Part shown: positions 7,098 through 15,235 of the stretch, one piece after another
How positions within the stretch are numbered: the first letter of the stretch is position 1
How the letters are laid out: each line of letters begins with the position of its first letter
DNA from: Candidatus Altimarinota bacterium
GTDB lineage: Bacteria > Patescibacteriota > Gracilibacteria > UBA1369 > LOWO2-01-FULL-3
DNA length: 22,509 nucleotides
NCBI GenBank assembly: GCA_029939035.1
Contig: JAOZTS010000004.1
Span: 1 to 22,509 of the forward strand
Reading direction: 5' to 3'
The notes under the pieces: model-generated
The model's database searches: none
What the model was told of the DNA's origin: nothing
The model's input: the letters and a program-made list of their open reading frames with translations, nothing else
Made by a program: the position numbers and the translations under genes

Positions 7098-7862
7098 ATG
7101 GCAGAACAAAACGACAATTTAGCTAGAGACGGTGAATTTGATCTAACCGATCATGATGTTCCTGGCGGAAGTGCTCAGGAAATACCGGAAGGACAGCCTT
7201 CTGCTGACTATGCCGGAAAAACCGATGCATTGCTTTCAAAAGAAGGTGAAGTGCCTGGGCAACCTGTGGATGGTTGGCAAGTTTTGAGTAAAATCCAAGA
7301 TTTTGAGAATTACCTTGGAATACAAATTGATGATGCTGTTAGAAATGATATTTTGGCAGTATTGAAAGGCAACCAAGCAAACCCTCAACAAGCTCTACAA
7401 GATTTGAAAAATGGAAAATATGCCGACCAACTTTATCAACCAGTAGCTGAACTTCTGGATACACTTACTGAGCATTATAGCCAGATAGAGGAGGATGTTA
7501 ACGCTTTGCGATCTGATGTGGCAGAAGCTATTGAAGAGGTAAATGACGTTGATGCATTTGAAAATGAAATGAGCGACAGCCTAAAAGACACGCTTTTCCC
7601 GCACGAAAAAACAGAAGTTTCTGATGAAATGTTAAAAGCTGCTTCTAGAATTAGAAATGTTTTTTACACTCTGAAAGAAGAGGTTCTGGGGACAGGGCTT
7701 ATCACTTCTGACCCAGAAGAACTACAGACAGAAATTGATGGACTGGCTCAAGAACACGGATTTAATCCTGAATTCTTTTCTGGTTCTATTAACAAATATA
7801 TTTCGCTTCTATCTCCAGAAGAGGAACTACCTTCAGACGAAGAGGGAGTCATAGGTGAGTAA
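7098..7862 (+). CDS. unrecognised acidic soluble protein
   Basis: I do not recognise this 254-residue protein. It is strongly acidic. Residues 1-60 are rich in D, E, G, P, Q and S and probably disordered. Residues 60-110 hold an amphipathic stretch (WQVLSKIQDFENYLGIQIDD) and residues 120-165 look helical, possibly coiled coil (LTEHYSQIEEDVNALRSDV). The tail is again acidic. There is no signal peptide or membrane helix. The codon choice (A- and C-ending, many AGA, GAA, CAA) resembles the other unknown genes in the window rather than the G/T-rich nrnA and carB genes beside it. It has a near-consensus GGGTTGA promoter, while carB downstream has its own promoter, so the two are probably separate transcripts. 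Confidence 0.75.
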   Translation: MAEQNDNLARDGEFDLTDHDVPGGSAQEIPEGQPSADYAGKTDALLSKEGEVPGQPVDGWQVLSKIQDFENYLGIQIDDAVRNDILAVLKGNQANPQQALQDLKNGKYADQLYQPVAELLDTLTEHYSQIEEDVNALRSDVAEAIEEVNDVDAFENEMSDSLKDTLFPHEKTEVSDEMLKAASRIRNVFYTLKEEVLGTGLITSDPEELQTEIDGLAQEHGFNPEFFSGSINKYISLLSPEEELPSDEEGVIGE

Positions 7863-7867
7863 CAATC

Positions 7868-7896
7868 TTGATTTTCATTCCATTCTCGCATACAAT
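7868..7896 (+). promoter_or_regulatory. promoter of carB
   Basis: TTGATT (7868-7873), a 17-nt spacer, then TACAAT (7891-7896), about 19 nt of leader before the ATG at 7922. No PyrR-type or pyrimidine attenuator structure is visible in the 59-base gap. Confidence 0.55.
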
Positions 7897-7921
7897 CCCT
7901 TCGAGGTAATTTCACTAATTC

Positions 7922-10900
7922 ATGACAGCTCTCAAAGGGAAAAAATCTACGAAGGCCACAAAAACTAAGGCTTTCGCTTTTTCTGGGAAAAAGGTGTTAG
8001 TTCTGGGGAGTGGAGCTCTAAAGATAGGGGAAGCCGGGGAGTTTGATTACTCTGGATCGCAGGCTATTAAGGCCCTGAAAGAGGAGGGAATTCAGTCGGT
8101 TTTGGTAAATCCAAACATTGCTACTATTCAGACGAGCAAGGGACTGGCGGACAAGATTTATTTCTTGCCGGTGAATGCTTATTTTGTGGAGAAAGTGATT
8201 AGGGAAGAGAAGCCTGATGGGATATTTTTGGCTTTTGGTGGGCAAACTGCGCTGAATTGCGGAGTGGAATTGAATCGCAAAGGGATTTTGAAGAAATATA
8301 AAGTTGCCGTTTTGGGAACACCTGTAGATGTGATTCAAAAAACTGAAGATAGAGATCTTTTTAATAAAGAAATGACAAAGATCGGCGTGAAAATGCCGAC
8401 GAGTTTTGCGTGTAATTCAAAGAAAGAGGCCATGGCCGCAGCCGTAAAAATTGGCTTTCCGCTGATCATACGTGCGGCGTTTACACTTGGGGGAAAGGGA
8501 AGTGGCTTTGCATATGACAAGAAGGAGCTGGATGAAATGCTGGATACTGCTTTTGCATATAGTCCGCAGGTTTTGGTGGAAGAGAATTTGAAAGGATGGA
8601 AAGAGGTCGAGTATGAGGTTGTGAGGGATCGGAAGGACAATTGTATTACGGTTTGTAATATGGAAAATTTTGATCCGCTTGGAATTCATACGGGTGAATC
8701 GATTGTTGTGGCTCCTTCGCAAACTTTGACGAATAGCGAATATCACAAGCTGAGGGAAATATCTATAAAAACTATTAGGCATTTGGGGGTTGTGGGCGAA
8801 TGTAATATCCAGTTCGCGCTGGATCCTCATAGCGAGGACTATCGTGTGATCGAAGTGAATGCTCGGTTAAGTCGATCATCTGCTTTGGCATCGAAGGCTA
8901 CGGGTTATCCGTTGGCACATGTGGCGGCGAAATTGGCTCTTGGCTACACGTTGCCTGGTTTGAAAAATGCGGTTACGAAGACTACTACTGCGTGTTTTGA
9001 GCCAGCGTTGGATTATCTGGCGTTGAAGATTCCACGATGGGATCTGAATAAATTTAGGATGGTTTCGAAGCAAATTTCGACTGAGATGAAATCGGTGGGA
9101 GAGATCATGGCGTTGGGTCGAAGTTTTGAAGAAGTAATGCAGAAAGGACTGCGAATGTTGCAGGTTGGAATGCATGGATTTGTTGCGAATGAAGATATTG
9201 AAATTAAATCTGAAAAAATTAAACAAGATATTGAAAATCCTACTCCGAAGCGGATTTTGGTGATTGCTGAGGCATTGAGGAAGGGTTGGACTGTTGAAAA
9301 AATCTCGAAAATTAGTGGAATTGATCGGTGGTTTTTGGATAAATTGAAGAATATCGTTGCGATGGAGCGGAAGCTGAAAAGGACTGACGATATGAATGCA
9401 GAGTTGATGCTCGAGGCGAAGAAAATGGGATTCAGCGACAAACAGATTGGATTTTTATACAACTGGGAAGAGCTGGATGTTCGAAAGAAACGAAAAGATA
9501 TGGGAATACTTCCATCTATTAAACAGATTGATACTTTGGCCGCGGAATATCCGGCAAGCACGAACTATCTTTATATGACTTACCATGGAGATGGAAACGA
9601 TGTTCAGCCTGGGCGGAAGAAGAAAATCGTGGTGCTCGGGGGAGGAGCGTACTGTATTGGATCGAGTGTGGAATTTGATTGGTGTTGCGTGAATGCTGTG
9701 AATACTGCGCAAAAGGCGGGGTATGAGACCGTGATGATCAACTACAATCCGGAAACTGTTTCTACTGATTATGATATTTGTGACAAGTTGTATTTTGATG
9801 AATTGTCACTGGAGAGAGTTTTGGATATCTGTGATTTTGAAGGTGAAAGTGTGGAAGGAGTTGTGGTTTCGACCGGTGGACAAGTTGCAAATAATTTGGC
9901 GGTAAAATTGGATAAAGAGGGAGTTCCGATTCTCGGAACTGACCCTGCAAATATTGATAGAGCCGAGGATAGACACAAGTTTTCTGGCCTACTGGATGAC
10001 CTGGGTATCGACCAGCCGAAGTGGCAAGAATTGGCCAAGATTGATGATGTCTATGATTTTGCGGATGACGTAAAATATCCGGTTTTGGTGAGGCCATCGT
10101 ATGTGCTTTCGGGTGCGGCTATGAGTGTTGCTTATAGTAAAAATGAGCTGGAAGGATTTTTGGGGAAGGCTGCAAAGATTTCCAAGGAGGCACCTGTTGT
10201 TGTTTCAAAATTTGAATTGGGAGCGAAGGAAATTGAGATCGACGCGGTGGCTCATAAAGGAAAACTGGTTATTTATGCGATCGCTGAGCATATTGAGAAT
10301 GCAGGTGTGCACAGTGGAGATGCGACAATTGTATTGCCTCCACAGAAACTTTACATCGAAACAATTAGAAGAATTAAGGTTATTACTAAAGAAATTGCGA
10401 AGGCTCTGGATATCAGCGGGCCATTTAATATTCAATTTTTGGCGAAAAATAATCGGGTAATGGTGATCGAATGTAATCTTCGTTCGTCTCGGTCATTCCC
10501 CTTTTCATCAAAAGTTACCGGGTATAATTTTATAGAAATTGCGACAGAATCGATGCTGGCGAAGTCGACTGGAAAGATGAGTGCCGCGAGCAAGAAACGG
10601 CTTACATACAGGAATTATAGAACTTTAGACTTGGATCATGTTGGGGTGAAAGCTCCTCAGTTTAGCTTCCCTCGATTGAAGGGGGCGGATCCGGTATTGG
10701 GAGTGGAGATGGCGTCGACCGGTGAGGTTGCGTGTTTTGGTGACGACCTTTATGAAGCTTTCTTGAAATCTATGATTTCGGTTGGATTTGAATTACCAAA
10801 GAAAGGAATTTTATTTAGCGTTGGTGGAGTGGAAGCGAAGGCTGATATTTTGCCGGCGGCTGAAAAGTTTAAGGAGATGGGGTTTGATATCTATGGAACT

Positions 10901-11203
10901 GAAGGAACGTGTAAGTTCTTTGAGGAGAATGGGCTAAAGTGCAAGGCTTTACATAAAATTTCTACTGAGAAGAAACCTTCTTTGCTGGATGGAATGATGA
11001 AAAAGGATTTTGACCTAATTGTAAATATTCCAAATAATTATTCTCGTTCTTCGGTGACGGATGGCTACTTGATACGGCGAAAATCTGTGGATCTAAACAT
11101 TCCTCTGATCACAAATGTGCAGGTTGCTGGGATCGTGGCAGAGGCTCTGTCGCGGTACGGGCTTGAGGATCTGAAGGTTGTGGATTTGGATGGGTATTTC
11201 TAG
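7922..11203 (+). CDS. carB: carbamoyl-phosphate synthase, large subunit
   Basis: CarB makes carbamoyl phosphate from bicarbonate, ammonia and two ATP, feeding pyrimidine and arginine synthesis. The 1093-residue length is normal. The first ATP-grasp half opens with VLGSGALKIGEAGEFDYSGS and has FGGQTALNCGVEL. An oligomerisation segment lies around residues 400-560. The second half opens with VLGGGAYCIGSSVEFDW and has YNPETVSTDYD. The C-terminal MGS-like regulatory domain (about 945-1093) has YGTEGTCKFF and VNIPNN. Wording such as NPNIATIQTS and SSVEFDW is closer to what I recall of animal CAD/CPS and Bacteroidetes enzymes than to the E. coli form. No glutaminase subunit (carA) or other pyrimidine gene is next to it, so carA must be elsewhere or ammonia is used directly. 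Confidence 0.97.
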   Translation: MTALKGKKSTKATKTKAFAFSGKKVLVLGSGALKIGEAGEFDYSGSQAIKALKEEGIQSVLVNPNIATIQTSKGLADKIYFLPVNAYFVEKVIREEKPDGIFLAFGGQTALNCGVELNRKGILKKYKVAVLGTPVDVIQKTEDRDLFNKEMTKIGVKMPTSFACNSKKEAMAAAVKIGFPLIIRAAFTLGGKGSGFAYDKKELDEMLDTAFAYSPQVLVEENLKGWKEVEYEVVRDRKDNCITVCNMENFDPLGIHTGESIVVAPSQTLTNSEYHKLREISIKTIRHLGVVGECNIQFALDPHSEDYRVIEVNARLSRSSALASKATGYPLAHVAAKLALGYTLPGLKNAVTKTTTACFEPALDYLALKIPRWDLNKFRMVSKQISTEMKSVGEIMALGRSFEEVMQKGLRMLQVGMHGFVANEDIEIKSEKIKQDIENPTPKRILVIAEALRKGWTVEKISKISGIDRWFLDKLKNIVAMERKLKRTDDMNAELMLEAKKMGFSDKQIGFLYNWEELDVRKKRKDMGILPSIKQIDTLAAEYPASTNYLYMTYHGDGNDVQPGRKKKIVVLGGGAYCIGSSVEFDWCCVNAVNTAQKAGYETVMINYNPETVSTDYDICDKLYFDELSLERVLDICDFEGESVEGVVVSTGGQVANNLAVKLDKEGVPILGTDPANIDRAEDRHKFSGLLDDLGIDQPKWQELAKIDDVYDFADDVKYPVLVRPSYVLSGAAMSVAYSKNELEGFLGKAAKISKEAPVVVSKFELGAKEIEIDAVAHKGKLVIYAIAEHIENAGVHSGDATIVLPPQKLYIETIRRIKVITKEIAKALDISGPFNIQFLAKNNRVMVIECNLRSSRSFPFSSKVTGYNFIEIATESMLAKSTGKMSAASKKRLTYRNYRTLDLDHVGVKAPQFSFPRLKGADPVLGVEMASTGEVACFGDDLYEAFLKSMISVGFELPKKGILFSVGGVEAKADILPAAEKFKEMGFDIYGTEGTCKFFEENGLKCKALHKISTEKKPSLLDGMMKKDFDLIVNIPNNYSRSSVTDGYLIRRKSVDLNIPLITNVQVAGIVAEALSRYGLEDLKVVDLDGYF

Positions 11204-11210
11204 AGAGAGG

Positions 11211-11238
11211 TTGCGTCAGAAAGATTTTCTTGTATAAT
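11211..11238 (+). promoter_or_regulatory. candidate promoter after carB
   Basis: TTGCGT (11211-11216), a 16-nt spacer, then perfect TATAAT (11233-11238). A terminator-like hairpin begins at about the predicted start site, so transcripts would either stop early or read through into the 11349 gene. It may alternatively be fortuitous. Confidence 0.4.
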
Positions 11239-11239
11239 T

Positions 11240-11267
11240 CGGCTGTTCTTGAGCAGACCGCTTTTTT
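11240..11267 (+). terminator. terminator-like hairpin after carB
   Basis: CGGCTG (11240-11245) pairs with CAGACCG (11254-11260) with one bulged A, followed by CTTTTTT (11261-11267). It lies 37 bases after the carB stop and probably ends that transcript. The adjoining GCTTTTTTGG (11260-11269) recurs exactly at 11773-11782. Confidence 0.55.
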
Positions 11268-11278
11268 GGAAACAACGA

Positions 11279-11308
11279 GGGTGGTACTGACTGAGACGTT
11301 AGCCGCCC
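11279..11308 (+). promoter_or_regulatory. strong leader hairpin starting with a T-box-like core motif
   Basis: GGGTGG (11279-11284) pairs with CCGCCC (11303-11308), then a TA bulge, then CTGAC (11287-11291) pairs with GTTAG (11298-11302) around a 6-nt loop: 11 base pairs with G-T wobbles. The 5' side, AGGGTGGTACT (11278-11288), resembles the T-box core. It sits about 40 nt upstream of the 11349 gene and may control it. No T-box stem I is evident. Confidence 0.45.
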
Positions 11309-11348
11309 TTTGAAGAATAGAAAACTCACAACTTTTGGGAGGGACTGA

Positions 11349-11729
11349 ATGACTGCGAGACAGATCAGGAGGGACTTGTGCTGGTACGGCACAGCCCTAG
11401 CAATCACTGTTGTCTACATGGTAACCACCTATTACAGGACGTTGCCACATTGGACAGCGTTCGCTTTCGCCGCAATGTACTTGTCTGCTGCGGCAGGCAT
11501 GGCCTACAAGGAGGCGGCCGAAACCTACAATGGTCCGGTAGCGTTCGTTTTTGCCGCGTTGCTGCCTATCGGGCACGCAATGGGGGCGAATCCTACCAGC
11601 GCCAGGCTCTTCGGCATCCTTTTCCGAGGTTATCTCATCGGATTTGGTGTTGTTGGACTCATGTGGAGCGCAAAGCTCTTCATGGACTGGCTCGACTCAC
11701 CCAAAGAAAGGAGTAAATCTTCAAAATAG
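11349..11729 (+). CDS. small four-helix membrane protein of foreign composition
   Basis: I do not recognise this 126-residue protein. It has a basic N-terminus (RQIRRD) and four likely membrane helices at about residues 12-29, 34-53, 62-79 and 88-111, with a basic C-terminal tail (KERSKSSK), so both ends are probably cytoplasmic. It stands out in the window. Third codon positions are rich in C and G (GCC, ATC, CTC, TTC, TAC), unlike any neighbour. It also has a strong Shine-Dalgarno sequence, GGGAGGG at 11337-11343 five bases before the ATG, whereas almost every other gene lacks one. It is flanked by hairpins and short repeats. These are signs of recent transfer or of a special, highly translated class. 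Two other frames are partly open, but the helix and charge pattern favours this one. Confidence 0.75.
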   Translation: MTARQIRRDLCWYGTALAITVVYMVTTYYRTLPHWTAFAFAAMYLSAAAGMAYKEAAETYNGPVAFVFAALLPIGHAMGANPTSARLFGILFRGYLIGFGVVGLMWSAKLFMDWLDSPKERSKSSK

Positions 11730-11739
11730 GGTGGCACTA

Positions 11740-11780
11740 CGGGGCTCGATCTATATGATCGGGTCCCGAAATGCTTTTTT
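11740..11780 (+). terminator. terminator of the membrane-protein gene
   Basis: A 12-bp stem (11740-11751 with 11757-11768, including two G-T wobbles) around loop TATAT is followed after GAAATGC-type spacing by six T residues (11775-11780). It begins just after AGGGTGGCACT (11728-11738), the second copy of a T-box-core-like motif. Confidence 0.65.
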
Positions 11781-11782
11781 GG

Positions 11783-11798
11783 TTCTCCCCGGGGAGAA
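11783..11798 (+). repeat. perfect 16-bp palindrome upstream of pdxS
   Basis: TTCTCCCCGGGGAGAA is a perfect palindrome, just after the terminator T-run and three bases before the pdxS -35 box (11801). It could be a second hairpin or an operator for the pdxST operon. It does not resemble a known PdxR site that I can name. Confidence 0.45.
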
Positions 11799-11800
11799 AT

Positions 11801-11829
11801 TTGCAAAACTTTCGGCTCGCATATAGAAT
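11801..11829 (+). promoter_or_regulatory. promoter of pdxST
   Basis: TTGCAA (11801-11806), a 17-nt spacer, then TAGAAT (11824-11829). The -10 abuts an in-frame GTG at 11830, which therefore cannot be the start; this supports the ATG at 11878. Confidence 0.6.
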
Positions 11830-11877
11830 GTGGCCGCTAAATTTAATGATCGCGATAGCGAATTTAACCAAAGATCT

Positions 11878-12759
11878 ATGGCAGTTAAGAAAAATACTCC
11901 TACGCTAAAGAAGGGGTTAGCTCAGATGCTAAAAGGGGGTGTAATTATGGATGTTGTGGATGCGAAACAGGCGAAGATTGCTGAGGATGCCGGGGCTGTT
12001 GCGGTGATGGCTCTTGAACGTGTGCCTTCGGATATTCGGCGTGATGGTGGGGTCGCGAGGATGAGTGATCCGAAAATGATTACTGAGATTATGGCTACGG
12101 TTACTATTCCTGTGATGGCGAAAGTTCGGATTGGACATTTTGTGGAGGCGCAGATTTTGGAAAGTTTGGGGGTTGATTATATTGATGAAAGTGAGGTTTT
12201 GACACCTGCGGACGAGCAATATCATGTGGATAAATCGCAGTTCAAGGCTCCGTTTGTTTGTGGGGCGAGGAATCTGGGTGAAGCTTTGCGTCGGATTGAC
12301 GAAGGAGCTGCAATGATTCGTACAAAGGGTGAAGCGGGGACTGGGAATGTGGTTGAAGCTGTGCGACATATGAGATCTATCAATGAAGATATTGAAGCTT
12401 TGAAGGGTATGAAGGAAGCTGGATTGAAGAAATATGCGAAGGAGGAGAGAGTTCCTTTGGCTTTGGTGAAAGAGACTCGTGATCTTGGGCGGTTGAAGGT
12501 TGTGAATTTTGCTGCTGGGGGAATTGCGACACCTGCGGATGCAGGGTTGATGATGCAGTTGGGATGTGATGGAATTTTTGTTGGAAGTGGAATTTTCAAA
12601 TCCAGTGATCCTACTGCAATGGCAAAAGCTATCGTTGAAGCGACGCTGAATTACGATGATCCTGCTATGTTGGCACGATGCTCTGCTGGGCTTGGTAAAG
12701 CGATGGAGAGCTTGGAGATAGAAACGTTGGAAACGAGATATTCTGAAAGAGGTTGGTAA
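11878..12759 (+). CDS. pdxS: pyridoxal 5'-phosphate synthase, synthase subunit PdxS
   Basis: PdxS builds pyridoxal 5'-phosphate from ribose 5-phosphate, glyceraldehyde 3-phosphate and ammonia, working as a dodecamer with PdxT. From the ATG at 11878 the protein has 293 residues, the family norm. It carries the start [17 protein letters not shown] with Asp25, [10 protein letters not shown], the Schiff-base lysine in MAKVRIGHF (Lys82), the second lysine in [14 protein letters not shown] (Lys150), and the phosphate loop [20 protein letters not shown] longer frame reaches a GTG at 11830, but the -10 box sits right before it and those residues do not match the family. The gene is followed one base later by pdxT. 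This indicates the DXP-independent route to vitamin B6. Confidence 0.97.
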   Translation: MAVKKNTPTLKKGLAQMLKGGVIMDVVDAKQAKIAEDAGAVAVMALERVPSDIRRDGGVARMSDPKMITEIMATVTIPVMAKVRIGHFVEAQILESLGVDYIDESEVLTPADEQYHVDKSQFKAPFVCGARNLGEALRRIDEGAAMIRTKGEAGTGNVVEAVRHMRSINEDIEALKGMKEAGLKKYAKEERVPLALVKETRDLGRLKVVNFAAGGIATPADAGLMMQLGCDGIFVGSGIFKSSDPTAMAKAIVEATLNYDDPAMLARCSAGLGKAMESLEIETLETRYSERGW

Positions 12760-12760
12760 T

Positions 12761-13291
12761 ATGAAAATTGGCATTCTAAACATTCAGGGCTCTGTTGCCG
12801 AACATCTTGAGGCTTTGAGGAAGCTGGATGTAGAGGTTGTTTTGGTGAAAAAGCCTGAGGACTTGCGAGGTTTGGAGGGGCTGATTTTGCCTGGAGGTGA
12901 GAGTACTACTATTGGAAAGTTGATGGATTTTGCGGGACTGAAAAAGGAACTGAAGCAGCGAGTAAAGAGGGGAATGGCCGTTTGGGGAACGTGTGCCGGT
13001 GCTATTTTGATGAGTCAGTTGGGACTTATAAATATTGAGGTTGAAAGGAATGCTTATGGTGGACAGCAAGAAAGTTTCGAAACTGAGGTGGATTTTGATG
13101 GGATAAAAATCCCTGCGATTTTTATCAGGGCTCCAAAGATTTTGCAGATGGGTGAGGATTGTGAGGTTTTGGCGAAATATGATGACGATATAGTTGCCGT
13201 TCGTGAAGAAAAAATGCTCGTTACAACATTTCATCCAGAGTTAACTGATAACCTATCGGTTCATCGTTATTTCCTTGAAGTGGCTGGATAG
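12761..13291 (+). CDS. pdxT: pyridoxal 5'-phosphate synthase, glutaminase subunit PdxT
   Basis: PdxT is the glutamine amidotransferase that supplies ammonia to PdxS. This 176-residue protein begins IGILNIQGSVAEH and has the oxyanion region LPGGESTTIGKL, the nucleophile in GTCAGAI (Cys78), the VERNAYGGQQESFE segment that contacts PdxS, and the catalytic FHPEL pair (His158, Glu160). All triad residues are present. It is slightly shorter than usual (about 190) because the loop after the nucleophile is trimmed. It starts one base after the pdxS stop, with AGAGG eight bases upstream as a possible ribosome binding site. Its TAG stop is one base from the stop of the convergent 13293 gene. Confidence 0.96.
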   Translation: MKIGILNIQGSVAEHLEALRKLDVEVVLVKKPEDLRGLEGLILPGGESTTIGKLMDFAGLKKELKQRVKRGMAVWGTCAGAILMSQLGLINIEVERNAYGGQQESFETEVDFDGIKIPAIFIRAPKILQMGEDCEVLAKYDDDIVAVREEKMLVTTFHPELTDNLSVHRYFLEVAG

Positions 13292-13292
13292 A

Positions 13293-14459
13293 TTATTTCT
13301 TTTTGCGTCCAAATATTTCGACTACATTGCCGTCATCTGGTTCTACAGATTCGGCACCGTCTTTTACTAAACCGTCTTTTGGCAGTTCTAATTCCCCTAG
13401 GTCATGAAGATGCTTTAGAGTTTTTCTTTCTATATGCTCAACACGATCAATATATTCTGTAAGTCCGCCTCCAGGTACTTCATCAAAAAACTCAAGAAGA
13501 CGATCTTCTGTACTTATGCTATGTGCCATTCTAAGAGCGGCTTCTTCTATTTTGGTAAGATCTCCCAATCTTCCTTCAATATCTTCTAAGCTATGCCCAG
13601 GAAAAACATCTAAGATGTCATCTTTCGGCTCATCATATTTGATTCTAGAAGTTTCTTTTTTCCTTGTTTCCTCATCAACATCTTCATCCTCTCTTATCAT
13701 TTTTCTGACTTCGATAATGAGCTTTATTATTTTATCGCCAACTTCTTTATCTGCTTCTTCTGTGAGCGCTTGAATACTTCCTTTAACCTCTTTGTCTGAC
13801 AATTCTAATAATTGCATAACTCTCTTTTCCCCTATTCTGTTAACCAAATCTGATTCTGACATTTCTTCTTCAAGGTCATCAATCTTTGTATCCATTCCTA
13901 ATTCTGCACTCAGCGGTTTACCCTTTGATGAATTATCTGATTCACTACCACATATGGCCTCTAGAGCTCTTCTTTTTACCTGGAAAAGATGTCTCGTCAT
14001 AATGTCTGCTAATTTTACTTCACCGAGAACTACACTGTCAGCCGCTGATTCTAATGAATTATGTAAATTTTCGTCTTCAACATCTTCTGTCACCCTTTGT
14101 ACAATTTCATCAAAGTCTACTATTTCTTCTGGAATCTCGAAGCTTTCAGCCACACTTCTACTTCCGCTTGGTCTAATTGCTGATATTGATGCAACACCAT
14201 TTCCTCCTTCTTTTGCTTTTAGGGTTTGGACTAATTTGGAGTGGTAACCTCTTAATTCTTCGATGTTCTGTGATGGTTTCTTGTAACTAGAATTAAAACC
14301 GTCCATTGCTTCAACAAAATCAGGTTCATCCATTAAGAAGGAAAAGCTTCTCGCCATGTTTCGAGCTCTTACCAAAATTTCGTCTGCTACATAGATAGTT
14401 AGCAACTCTTCTTTTGTTTGTTCTGGCGCTTTTGGGCTTCCTTTTAATGTGTCTGCCAT
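13293..14459 (-). CDS. unrecognised large acidic protein
   Basis: I do not recognise this 388-residue soluble protein. It is acidic overall and largely helical. Residues 18-80 form helices with LLTIYVADEILVRARNMARSF-like pattern (shown in part: VADEILVRARNMARSF). Residues 110-180 are acidic helices (VTEDVEDENLHNSLESAAD), residues 190-270 contain many D/E/K pairs that could form coiled coil (EVRKMIREDEDVDEETRKK), and a GG-containing turn follows at DEVPGGGLTEYIDRVEHIERK. It ends in a basic GRKKK. No catalytic motif is visible. It has its own GGGTTGA promoter, shared in type with the 7098, 15855 and receiver genes. Codon choice is A/C-richer than pdxST. It converges with pdxT, the stops being one base apart. 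Confidence 0.75.
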   Translation of the reverse strand: MADTLKGSPKAPEQTKEELLTIYVADEILVRARNMARSFSFLMDEPDFVEAMDGFNSSYKKPSQNIEELRGYHSKLVQTLKAKEGGNGVASISAIRPSGSRSVAESFEIPEEIVDFDEIVQRVTEDVEDENLHNSLESAADSVVLGEVKLADIMTRHLFQVKRRALEAICGSESDNSSKGKPLSAELGMDTKIDDLEEEMSESDLVNRIGEKRVMQLLELSDKEVKGSIQALTEEADKEVGDKIIKLIIEVRKMIREDEDVDEETRKKETSRIKYDEPKDDILDVFPGHSLEDIEGRLGDLTKIEEAALRMAHSISTEDRLLEFFDEVPGGGLTEYIDRVEHIERKTLKHLHDLGELELPKDGLVKDGAESVEPDDGNVVEIFGRKKK

Positions 14460-14486
14460 AATTGTTTTGTAAATTGGTCAAACAAC

Positions 14487-14515
14487 ATCTTGCCTAGTTT
14501 CGCGCGTTTTGTCAA
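14487..14515 (-). promoter_or_regulatory. GGGTTGA-type promoter of the 13293-14459 gene
   Basis: On the minus strand: GGGG-TTGACA (box 14510-14515), a 17-nt spacer, then CAAGAT (14487-14492). The -35 is perfect, the -10 weak. The predicted leader is about 20 nt and ends in an A-rich stretch without a Shine-Dalgarno sequence. Confidence 0.5.
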
Positions 14516-14572
14516 CCCCTGTTTGGTGGATGGTTCTTGTGAATGGGGATGAGAGTTTCTAGAATGATCTCA

Positions 14573-15172
14573 ATGAAAAATACATTACCAAAATCGATTC
14601 GTAAGCTTATAGAAGAGCTGAGCAAGTTGCCGGGAATAGGGCCAAAATCGGCTCAGAGACTGGCTATTTATCTATTGCATCAACCATCTGGGCGGATAAA
14701 AGATTTTGGAGAGGCTGTGATTGGATTGAAGGATGGGATCGTTTTTTGTGAGAAATGCTGGAACATTGCGGAGGATAAGGTGTGTCCGGTGTGTGCAGAC
14801 GAGGGACGAGACTCGAAGACTATTTGCGTGGTTGAGGAAGTGCTGGATGTTGTGGCCCTGGAAAAGACTCGGGATTTTCATGGTGTTTATCATGTGTTGC
14901 ATGGAGCCTTGTCTCCTATCGACGGTGTTGGGCCAGATCAGCTAAAGATCGAGGCTTTGTTTGAGAGGGTTCGAGGAGGTGTGGATGAGATAATTTTGGC
15001 TACAAATCCTAGTTTGGAGGGGGAAGCGACTGCTTTATATATTCAAAAAGGATTGAAAGATGTCGACTGTCGTGTGACGCGGATTGCGAGAGGATTGCCG
15101 GTTGGCGGGGACTTGGAATATGCGGATGAAGTAACTTTGAGCAGGGCAATAAAGGGCCGTGGGGAGTTCTAG
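14573..15172 (+). CDS. recR: recombination mediator RecR
   Basis: RecR, with RecO (and RecF), loads RecA on single-stranded DNA at gaps. From the ATG at 14573 the protein has 199 residues, the normal size. It begins LPKSIRKLIEELSKLPGIGPKSAQRLA, cited for its helix-hairpin-helix LPGIGPKSAQRLA, then the zinc finger CEKCWNIAEDKVCPVC, the Toprim domain starting ICVVEEVLDVVALE and reaching YHVLHGALSPIDGVGP, and the Walker-like C-terminal part ATNPSLEGEATALYI with RIARGLPVGGDLEYAD. In-frame ATGs at 14543 and 14564 would add ten or three residues that do not match the family. It precedes an unknown gene by about 63 bases and diverges from the 13293 gene. Confidence 0.95.
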   Translation: MKNTLPKSIRKLIEELSKLPGIGPKSAQRLAIYLLHQPSGRIKDFGEAVIGLKDGIVFCEKCWNIAEDKVCPVCADEGRDSKTICVVEEVLDVVALEKTRDFHGVYHVLHGALSPIDGVGPDQLKIEALFERVRGGVDEIILATNPSLEGEATALYIQKGLKDVDCRVTRIARGLPVGGDLEYADEVTLSRAIKGRGEF

Positions 15173-15235
15173 ATTTTCTTGCATTATTTTGTGTGGGCTG
15201 GTTTAATGTCGTCTTATTTTAGTAAAAAAATTCAA

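Noticed and set aside
11260..11782. Integron cassette for the membrane-protein gene
   Set aside because: No attC-type R'/R'' core sites (GTTRRRY with RYYYAAC) could be matched at the flanks, and no integrase is present.
11240..11800. The GC-rich segment as a structured RNA (tmRNA, RNase P RNA, SRP RNA)
   Set aside because: None of the conserved sequences of these RNAs was found, and the coding frame gives a convincing membrane protein with a Shine-Dalgarno site. A novel RNA is not fully excluded.
11830..11877. GTG start for pdxS
   Set aside because: It directly abuts the -10 box at 11824-11829 and adds 16 residues not found in PdxS proteins.
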